Below, piece after piece: positions 18,401 through 25,299 of a DNA stretch of 46,094 nt (the stretch's first letter is position 1; the number at the start of each line of letters is the position of its first letter). This DNA comes from Magnetococcales bacterium WMHbinv6 (GTDB taxonomy: Bacteria; Pseudomonadota; Magnetococcia; Magnetococcales; Magnetaquicoccaceae). The notes beneath the pieces were generated by a model. It ran no database searches. It worked only from the letters and a program-made list of their open reading frames with translations, and was not told the DNA's origin. The stretch is taken from the NCBI GenBank assembly GCA_002753135.1, contig PDZV01000033.1, forward strand, positions 1-46,094, read 5' to 3'. The translations under genes and the position numbers were made by a program.

Positions 18401-21400
18401 TGCGCATGCAAGGCAAGGTGCAGGAGGCCATCGCCTGCCTGCAACAGGCTTTGGCCATCCGACCCGATCTGTTTGAGGTCCACAACAGTCTGGGCAACCT
18501 GATGCTCTCGGTCGGACGTCCGCAAGAGGCCATTGCCTGCTATCGGCAGGCGGTCACCCTGCAGCCAAACCATCAAAATGCCTTCACCAACTTAGGCAAC
18601 GTGCTGCTCGATCAGGGGCAAATTGAAGAGGCCATCGCCTGTTACCAAAAAGCCCTGGCCATTCAACCCACCCTGTGCGAGGCCCACAACGGCATGGGCA
18701 ACGCCTTGAAAGAGGCGAAAAAAATTGACGAAGCCATCGCCTGTTTTCATCGTGCCATTCAGATCAATCCGAACCATGTCGCCTCATATCACAATCTGGG
18801 CGTCACCCTGCAGTTGCGTGGCGATCTGCAGGAGGCGGTCGACTGCTACCGCAAAGCCCTGGCCATTCAGCCGACTTCGCACGAAACCTATAATAATTTG
18901 GGCTCGGCCCTGGCCTCGCTGGCCCGCACCGATGAAGCCATCGCCTGTTACCACAAGGCGATTGAACTTTATCCCAACTTTTGCTCGGCCTACGGCAACA
19001 TCGGTATCGCCCTGCAGCGCGACGAACGGCTGGAAGAGGCGGTAAGCTACTACCGCAAAGCTCTGGCCATCCACCCGGATGATCGGGCCTCCCTGAGTAA
19101 TCTGGCCTTTGCCCTGCAGTTGATGGGTGATGTGGAGCAGTCGGTGGCCTGCTATCAGCAGGTACTCGACCGTTTTCCTGACGATCCGGAAGCACACGGC
19201 TCAGTGCTGCACCAAATGTTGCATATTTGCGACTGGCGCGACTTTCAGGGGCGTCTGGAGCGGATGATGGCCACTTTTCACGCCGGCAAGGGATCGATCA
19301 ACCCATTCATTCTGCTCTCTGTGCCGACCACGCCGGAAGAGGAGCTTGAGTGTGCCGTTCTCTCTTCCGACAACAAATATGGCATTCGGCGCAACATGGC
19401 CGCCGGGCGGGTCTACGACAAAACACCGCCACGCCTGAAGATCGGCTATTTTTCTTGTGACTATCAGGATCATGCCACCACCCATCTGATGGCCGAACTC
19501 TTTGAAATTCACGACCGGCAGCGGGTGGAGACCATCGCCTACTCTTACGGGCAGGATGACGGGCAGACCATGCGGCGGCGGATTATCGCCGCCAGCGATC
19601 AGTTTGTCGATCTGCGCCTGCTCTCGCACCAGGATGCCGCGCAACGTATTCTCGACGACGGGGTACATATTCTGGTGGAGATGAAAGGGTATACCAAAGA
19701 TTCCCGCCTGGAGGTGCCTGCCCTGCGTCCGGCCCCGATTCAGGTCTCCTGGCTTGGTTATCCGGGGACGGTGGGCGGTGATTTTATCGATTATGTTCTC
19801 TCCGATCCGTTTGTCACCCCACACGGCTACGAGTCGCACTTTACCGAAAAAATTGTCCGCCTGGACAGCTGCTATCAGCCCAACGACCGCAAACGGGCCA
19901 TCGCCCGCACCCCGACCCGCAAAGAGTGCGGCCTGCCGGAAGAGGGGTTTGTTTTTGTCTGCTTCAACAAAAACTACAAGATCAATCCGCCTGTCTTCGA
20001 CATCTGGATGCGCCTGCTCAAGCAGACACCGGGCAGCCTGCTGTGGCTGTTCGAGGCCAACCAATGGGTGGTTGACAACCTTCGTCGCGAAGCCCGCGCC
20101 CGTGGTGTGGACGATCAGCGGATCTATTTTGCCCCGAAAATGCCTGCTCCCCTGCATCTGGCCCGTTACCGGCTGGCCGATCTGGTGTTGGATACCTATC
20201 CCTACACCTCGCACACCACCGGCAGCGATGCGTTGTGGGCGGCGGCACCGATGGTTACCTATGCCGGACCCACCTTTGCCTCCCGCGTGGCGGGCAGTCT
20301 GCTCAGTTATGTGGGGCTGCCGGAGCTGGTCACCTTCAGCCTGGCCGATTATGAAGCGCTGGCTCTGGCCTTGGCCCATGATCCGCAACGGCTGGCAACG
20401 ATCAAAGCCAAACTGCAGCGCAATCTGCCCAACGCACCCCTTTTCGATACCCCACGCTTTGCCCGCAGCCTGGAAAAATCCTACGAAATCATGTGGGAAC
20501 GCTACCGTGCCGGTCTGGCCCCGGACCATATCGACGTGCGTGTGCCCGAGTTTCCAGCCGTGCTGATACCGCAACCGGTCCCCGGCACCGGCTATACACC
20601 GACCCCTGCCACCGCCGCCAAAGCCAGCAAACCGCTCCCGCCGACCCCACGCAGCAGCCCGGTGGCAAGCAAACCGTTCACCCCACCGCCTGCGGCGGTC
20701 GTTGCCCCCCCTGCCCCTCCGGCGCTTCCTCCGGTCAATACACCGTTGCCGGTACCACAAATGCTGGAACGGTACAACGAGGCGCTGAAAAGCAGCAACT
20801 GGGAAGAGGCTGCCCGCATGCTCGAACCGTTGGCCCAGTTAAACCCGGACAATCTGCAGGTGCAGCAACAGGCCTTCATCCTCTTCAAACGGTTGAATCA
20901 TCGCGAGCCGATGTTGCGTGCCGCCAGCCGGGTATTGGCCCTCAAAGCGGACCATTTTGTCGCCCATCAAGAGCTGATCGACGATTGCCGGGCCCGTCAG
21001 GATCGCTCAGGAGAGCTGGCGTTGCGCATCGCCTGGGCCAGCCGTCACCCCAAAACGGTGCCGACCGCCTTTCATCTGCAAGAGGTCTATATGGCCTTGT
21101 GCCTGTTGTTGCTGGCCCCTTTGGACCAGGAGACCGCCCGCCGGGTGGAGGAACTGCAACAACTGACCCGCACCATTCTGGCCGATGCACCGTTGCAGGA
21201 GGGAGAAGAGCTCTACCACAGCAGCCAATTTTATCGCGCCTCCATCGAGGCGGTAGAGATGCAGGCGGTGGTCAACCCCCTGCCGGCGATGGCGGTGCAA
21301 GAGCCCCTGCCTTTTGTTTCGGCCCAAGGCAAAGAGATGACCATCCAACAGGTGCAGGCCCTGGGCAAACGGCTCAACGCCGAGTTGATCTTCTACACCG

Positions 21401-23799
21401 CAGCCGACGCCAACTATATCCGCCAGCATGCCCGCCGCTTTGCCGCCGCAATTTTGCGCGCCTGCGATGTGCCCTGCCTGATCCTGATCCATGTCATCGG
21501 CGGCAGCGACAATCTGCCGGCATGGAGTCGGGAGATCGGTCTGGATCACGAGCGGATCCTCTATACCGGTGACCGTTTCGATCCGGCCAGCGTGCGGGCC
21601 ATCACCTGGAAAATCAACGAACCACAACCGATTCGCACCCCGCTGGTCTATTTTCAATCGGCCCGTTTTCTCCGCTTGGGTTATCTGCTGGAACAGCTGC
21701 AGCTGCCGGTGTTGGCCACCGATATCGATCAACTGCTGCAACGGGGTATTCGCGATTGGATGGATCGTTTTGCTGACCATGATGTGATTTTTTATGAGGT
21801 GTTGCGCAATCATAAAATTGCCGACCGCTTCATTGCCGGTCTGCTGCTGGTCTATCCCACGGCTGCCGGTCACCTGTTTGCCAACTTTTTCCGTTACTAC
21901 ATGGAGTGGGCCCTGCGTGACGCCGAACAGAAGGGCTACTGCGCCTATTTCATGGATCAGACCGCTCTGTTGCTGGCCCGTCACCATCTGCTGCACCAGC
22001 AGCAGGCCAGGCTGGGTTATTTTGATTTTTACGACATCAACGAGGATATGTACGGCAGTTACCACAACACGCCGTTCCGCTTTTTTACCCTCTATTCCGG
22101 TTTTGACATGGCATCGCTGCCGGAGGCGCTGCAGGATGCCTCGGCGCAGGTGGCCATCGCCCGTCCGCCCACCGTCGCCGAACAGTTTGCCCAAGCCAAC
22201 GCCATGCGCAACCAGAACAAGCCGGAAGCGGCCCTGGCCCTCTACGAACGACTGCTGGAGAGCGACCCGGCACATGCAGAGGCCATCATCCACACCGCCG
22301 GACTGCTCGATCAGCTGGGCAACACCCCGGCGGCGCTGCAGCGACTGCTGCAGGCCAAACGGCTGGCCCCAGAGCGCAAAGATTGGCCCGCCCAGATGCA
22401 ACCGGTGTTGTTGCATGCCATCGAGCTGTATAACACCGCCTTAAAAAACAACGCCTTGTCCCAGGCAGCCGAGCTGATCACGCCGCTGTCCGAACTCTAT
22501 CCAGACAACCGCAGCATGCAGGAACAGGCCTATATCCTGTTGGAAAAATTGCAACACCATGAAACCCTGCCTGCGGTTGCCGCCCGTCTGCTGGCCTTCA
22601 ATCCGACCCACTATGCGGCGCATCAACTTGTCATCGACGACTGCATTGCCCGTCAGGATCGGGCGGCAGAACGGGCCTGGCGCATGCGTCTGGCCAGCAG
22701 CGAACCGACCTCAATCCCGCCGGCTTTCCGCCTGCAGGAGATCTATATGGCCATCAGCTCCCTGCTGCTGACCCCCATCGAGCCGGCGCAGCTGGCCGAG
22801 GTTGAGGCAGGGCGGGCGCTGGCCAAACAGATCATGGCCAACCATCCGTTGCCGGAAGAGGATCCCCTCTATCGCGATACCCTGTTGTATGCCGTCTCCA
22901 TCGAGGCGATTAACACCCCCTGTCTGACCCAGCCGCTGCCCGCCACCACCCCGTGGCCTGCGTTGCAATTTGCCCAGTCGGAGGGCAAAAACATCGAGTT
23001 GAAAACCATCCGCAGCCGGATCAGCAAAAACAAAGTGGAGCTGATTTTTTATTGTGCTGCCGATCCGCTCTACGTCAAACGGCATGCGCGCCGTTATCTG
23101 CAGTCGCTGTTCGCGGCTTGTGAGGTGCCGTTTCTGGTCCTGATTCAGGTGATCGGTGGCAACGGTCAACTGCCTGCCCTGGCCGCCGAGGTGGGCATCC
23201 ACGACGAACGGCTGATCTGGGCCAGCGACAGCTTTGATCCAGCCAGCATCAAGGCCTACACCTGGCGCAACAGCGAACCCAAACCGATCCATTCGCCGCT
23301 GGTCTATTATCAATCGGCCCGTTTTCTCTCCCTGGGCAACCTGTTGACGCTCTTCAACCGACCGGTGATCACCACCGATATTGACCAACTGCTGCAACGG
23401 GGCATGCGCGATCTGCTCGACCGTTCTGCCGGACACGATGTGGTTTTTCACGAGCGACCGCGTGGCGTCAAACTGGCCGATCGGCTGATCGCCAACCTGC
23501 TGTTGGTCTATCCCAGCGAGGTGGGCCAGCTGTTTGCCCGCTTCCTGCATCACTATCTGGATTGGGCCATTCAGGATGCGGAACAACGGGGTTCCTACCC
23601 CTATTTTCTCGATCAGAGCGCTCTGGTGATGGCCCGGCAATATTTGTGGCAAATGAGCCAGCCCAAGCTGATTCCCTTTGAACGGATGGATATCAACACC
23701 GGCATGTTCGGCAGCTATCAGCCGAATGATTTTCGCTTTTTCTCCTTCTACTCCGGTTTTGATATCGACTCTTTGCCGAATCAGCAAGGGAAAGGTTAA
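15487..23799 (+). CDS. Giant four-module glycosyltransferase: (TPR-OGT)x2 plus two GT-A-like modules
   Basis: A protein of 2770 residues. Residues 28-367 hold about ten TPR units, followed by an O-GlcNAc-transferase/SPINDLY-type domain (about 448-835: 'VGYFSSDFQNHPVAYL', 'FNKVYKINP', 'NSGTTASNALWAGCP'). A Pro/Ala linker leads to eleven TPR units (860-1233) and a second such domain (1318-1683: 'IGYFSCDYQDHATTHL', 'FNKNYKINP', 'TSHTTGSDALWAAAP'). After another linker come two copies (1754-2218, 2229-2770) of a helical region plus a domain with 'AELIFYTAADANYI' or 'VELIFYCAADPLYV', and 'TDIDQLLQRG' near 2078 and 2630, a DxD-like site. The OGT domains transfer a sugar from a nucleotide donor to Ser/Thr of proteins held by the TPRs; the latter modules look GT-A-like (inference). 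No signal peptide is visible. ATG 15487 has AGGAAGGA upstream; the frame is open from 15433. Confidence 0.93.
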   Translation: MSKSGRGRSNSARSQASARSALPANTVAAAIQEGLQLHQAGQLPAAEAVYKRILQQVPNLPEALHLLGFLHHQRGENQQAAELIGKAVAQQGNNPTFLNNYGIVLTALGQTDQAIAAYRQAIAAQPDFYMALGNLGGMLAERNQLDEAILCYQKALAAKPDSCEILNSLGNALVRSHNHEAAIAAYQRVLQQQPNYADAYNGLATVMREQGKLEQSIAYYQQGLALQPNHYGLYNGLGSTLLVQGKPLEAIAAYQQAIALYPDQPNAYHNVGNVMRDLGRLEEAINYLQKALSLNQNLYQTYNSLGNVYQEQGNLEQAISCYQKSLAIYPNDTDTLSNLGLILTDINRWDDSLACYYKAATIAPDKVTLHCDVLNQLLHLAEWAEIPIRYQHMMQVFRSGRGEASPFVMLALPATAQEQKENAERYMRNKYPARANLAAERPARATDRIKVGYFSSDFQNHPVAYLTAELFELHDRSRFEIYAYSFGPDDGREMRRRIMASADHFIDLRPLTHHASAQRIVDDGIHILIDLNGFTKHARLQVLAMHPAPLQLTWLGYLGTLGAPFIDYLLSDHFITPPGSENDYTEKLLRLPECFQPNDRQRNISETPTRQQRGLPEKGFLFASFNKVYKINPDIFSVWMNILRRTPDSLLWLVAENQRVESNLRREAAARGVDPARIYFVQKMALADYLANYRLVDLVLDTHPYNSGTTASNALWAGCPMLTCAGSTYVSRQAGSLLRNVGLGELVTHSMAEYEELAVALCHNPGRLQTLRQQMQAQLLTSPLFDSPRFTRHLESAYQLIWQRHLQGLPPDHVSVPALPPTDQRPAAVAPSAAVAPPSAAAAPAAVVTAAAPAVAPSPVDLLHQEILLLQRQNRLPEAIASCRKLLTLQADHAEALHLLGHLHFQLGQMAEAAEWIGRATQARPDQPLFWQNLGIIHSNQGEVEQAVAAFRRVLALQPQHHEALHHLGNLLRMQGKVQEAIACLQQALAIRPDLFEVHNSLGNLMLSVGRPQEAIACYRQAVTLQPNHQNAFTNLGNVLLDQGQIEEAIACYQKALAIQPTLCEAHNGMGNALKEAKKIDEAIACFHRAIQINPNHVASYHNLGVTLQLRGDLQEAVDCYRKALAIQPTSHETYNNLGSALASLARTDEAIACYHKAIELYPNFCSAYGNIGIALQRDERLEEAVSYYRKALAIHPDDRASLSNLAFALQLMGDVEQSVACYQQVLDRFPDDPEAHGSVLHQMLHICDWRDFQGRLERMMATFHAGKGSINPFILLSVPTTPEEELECAVLSSDNKYGIRRNMAAGRVYDKTPPRLKIGYFSCDYQDHATTHLMAELFEIHDRQRVETIAYSYGQDDGQTMRRRIIAASDQFVDLRLLSHQDAAQRILDDGVHILVEMKGYTKDSRLEVPALRPAPIQVSWLGYPGTVGGDFIDYVLSDPFVTPHGYESHFTEKIVRLDSCYQPNDRKRAIARTPTRKECGLPEEGFVFVCFNKNYKINPPVFDIWMRLLKQTPGSLLWLFEANQWVVDNLRREARARGVDDQRIYFAPKMPAPLHLARYRLADLVLDTYPYTSHTTGSDALWAAAPMVTYAGPTFASRVAGSLLSYVGLPELVTFSLADYEALALALAHDPQRLATIKAKLQRNLPNAPLFDTPRFARSLEKSYEIMWERYRAGLAPDHIDVRVPEFPAVLIPQPVPGTGYTPTPATAAKASKPLPPTPRSSPVASKPFTPPPAAVVAPPAPPALPPVNTPLPVPQMLERYNEALKSSNWEEAARMLEPLAQLNPDNLQVQQQAFILFKRLNHREPMLRAASRVLALKADHFVAHQELIDDCRARQDRSGELALRIAWASRHPKTVPTAFHLQEVYMALCLLLLAPLDQETARRVEELQQLTRTILADAPLQEGEELYHSSQFYRASIEAVEMQAVVNPLPAMAVQEPLPFVSAQGKEMTIQQVQALGKRLNAELIFYTAADANYIRQHARRFAAAILRACDVPCLILIHVIGGSDNLPAWSREIGLDHERILYTGDRFDPASVRAITWKINEPQPIRTPLVYFQSARFLRLGYLLEQLQLPVLATDIDQLLQRGIRDWMDRFADHDVIFYEVLRNHKIADRFIAGLLLVYPTAAGHLFANFFRYYMEWALRDAEQKGYCAYFMDQTALLLARHHLLHQQQARLGYFDFYDINEDMYGSYHNTPFRFFTLYSGFDMASLPEALQDASAQVAIARPPTVAEQFAQANAMRNQNKPEAALALYERLLESDPAHAEAIIHTAGLLDQLGNTPAALQRLLQAKRLAPERKDWPAQMQPVLLHAIELYNTALKNNALSQAAELITPLSELYPDNRSMQEQAYILLEKLQHHETLPAVAARLLAFNPTHYAAHQLVIDDCIARQDRAAERAWRMRLASSEPTSIPPAFRLQEIYMAISSLLLTPIEPAQLAEVEAGRALAKQIMANHPLPEEDPLYRDTLLYAVSIEAINTPCLTQPLPATTPWPALQFAQSEGKNIELKTIRSRISKNKVELIFYCAADPLYVKRHARRYLQSLFAACEVPFLVLIQVIGGNGQLPALAAEVGIHDERLIWASDSFDPASIKAYTWRNSEPKPIHSPLVYYQSARFLSLGNLLTLFNRPVITTDIDQLLQRGMRDLLDRSAGHDVVFHERPRGVKLADRLIANLLLVYPSEVGQLFARFLHHYLDWAIQDAEQRGSYPYFLDQSALVMARQYLWQMSQPKLIPFERMDINTGMFGSYQPNDFRFFSFYSGFDIDSLPNQQGKG

Positions 23800-23804
23800 G
23801 GGCG

Positions 23805-25298
23805 ATGGATATTGGCGCAGAGTTGGGTTTGCCGGAGTTTTTGAAAACCGATGCGGTCCCCATCGAATTGAACTTTTATGGTGCGGCCAAAATGGTGGCT
23901 GACCGGCTGGGGATCAACAATCCGCCGGTCAGTTATGTCAGTTGGATGCACGGCTGGCGCTACGACCTGATCCGTGCCGATCAGTGGGCCTGCGATGCCC
24001 ATATCGGTCTGCCGGGCCATCCTGATGGCAAATTTGTCATACCCATCCAGCGGCGGCGGCCCTTTCTGGTCTCCAACAGAAAACTCGAACGAATGTTGCA
24101 GGAGGCTGGCTACGACGACAGCCGCGCCGTCGGTCTGCCTTTCACCTATGTGGAACGGGATCCCAGCGTGCAGCGGATGCCCGGTTCGCTGCTGGTGATG
24201 CCCTCGCATGTGTTGATCAACATGCCGGGTCGGGCCAACGAAATTGAATATCTGGAGTATATCCGCACCATTGCCCCCGCCTTCAAACGGGTGGTCTTCT
24301 GCATCAATCTGGCCTGCCTGGCCAACGGCATGTGGCTCGACAATCTGAAAAAATATGGTTTCGACTATATTTTTGGTGCCGGAATGATGGATCAGAATGC
24401 CCTGTTTCGCATGCGCAGAATTTTTGACAGCTTTGAATATATGACCTCCAACGGCATCGGTTCACACCATATCTATGCCGGTCTGTGTGGCGTCAAGGTC
24501 TCGCTGGCCGGTCCGCTCGACAACTGCCGCTGGGACATGTTCAAAAATGAACCGGCCTGGCAGGATCCGGTGGAACGGGAAAAATTGATCCACCACGCCA
24601 CCATGTATCAGCACGATCAGGTGCGCCAACTCTATCCCTGGCTCTATGTCGAACCACACCACGGGGTCAACTGCCTGGAGTGGTCCCAGGAAGAGACCGG
24701 CTTGCACCATAAAGTCTCCTTCGAGGAGTTGGCGATACTCTTCGGCTGGCGGCAACGCCCGGGGACGGCGGAGGTGCAGCTGCTGCCCTACCTGATTGGC
24801 TGCGATGAGCGCGGTCAGATTCCAGAAATGGTGCAACATCTGCATAACGTGACCTACCATCCCGCCACCCTGACCGTCACCCTGTTGCAACTGCTCAACG
24901 CCAACCGTCTGCGTCCGGCCTATATTCTGGCCATGCTGCTCTTCAAGCGGCAAAACCAGCACGCTGCGGTTGCCTTTGCCCTGAGTGTCGGCGGTATTCT
25001 CTTCCGCAATCCCAGCGAGATGGAGAACGGTCTGCAATGTTTGCAACCTCTCCTGGCCGAACTGCCGCCGCCGCAACAGAGCCAATTTTTGTTTACCATC
25101 GTCCGTCCCATCCTGATACCGCTGCTGGCCAACGCCATCGGGCAGGCCAATGAGGCGCTGCTGCAACAACTGTTGGAGATCGGCAACAGAGTGTTGCCCG
25201 CACAGGTGGCGGCAGAACCGGCAGATGTGCTGCAACAGGCCCGTCTGCTGCTGGAGCGGGTGCAAAGGCTGCTGCCCCCCAGCCCGGAAACAGCCTGA
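23805..25298 (+). CDS. Unrecognised 497-residue glycosylation-locus protein (paralogue 1)
   Basis: I do not recognise this family. The protein starts 'MDIGAELGLPEFLK', has no signal peptide or membrane helix, and falls into two parts. Residues 1-350 hold 'SWMHGWRYDL', 'RMPGSLLVMPSHVLI', 'FCINLACLANGMW', 'YGFDYIFGAGMMDQNALF' and 'FEYMTSNGIGSH', then 'YAGLCGVKVSLAGPLD'. The last two resemble the donor-binding half of GT-B glycosyltransferases found in capsule and sialic-acid loci; this is a weak impression. Residues 358-470 form a helical module ('NRLRPAYILAMLL', 'FALSVGGILF') shared with two other island proteins. The gene starts five bases after the giant glycosyltransferase and its stop is one base before the FAD-NeuB fusion, so all three are probably one operon. 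A paralogue of identical length lies at 31644-33137. Confidence 0.85.
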   Translation: MDIGAELGLPEFLKTDAVPIELNFYGAAKMVADRLGINNPPVSYVSWMHGWRYDLIRADQWACDAHIGLPGHPDGKFVIPIQRRRPFLVSNRKLERMLQEAGYDDSRAVGLPFTYVERDPSVQRMPGSLLVMPSHVLINMPGRANEIEYLEYIRTIAPAFKRVVFCINLACLANGMWLDNLKKYGFDYIFGAGMMDQNALFRMRRIFDSFEYMTSNGIGSHHIYAGLCGVKVSLAGPLDNCRWDMFKNEPAWQDPVEREKLIHHATMYQHDQVRQLYPWLYVEPHHGVNCLEWSQEETGLHHKVSFEELAILFGWRQRPGTAEVQLLPYLIGCDERGQIPEMVQHLHNVTYHPATLTVTLLQLLNANRLRPAYILAMLLFKRQNQHAAVAFALSVGGILFRNPSEMENGLQCLQPLLAELPPPQQSQFLFTIVRPILIPLLANAIGQANEALLQQLLEIGNRVLPAQVAAEPADVLQQARLLLERVQRLLPPSPETA

Positions 25299-25299
25299 C

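Noticed and set aside
15568-19185. Apparent tandem DNA repeats
   Set aside because: They are the coding pattern of the 34-residue TPR units, not an independent repeat element.
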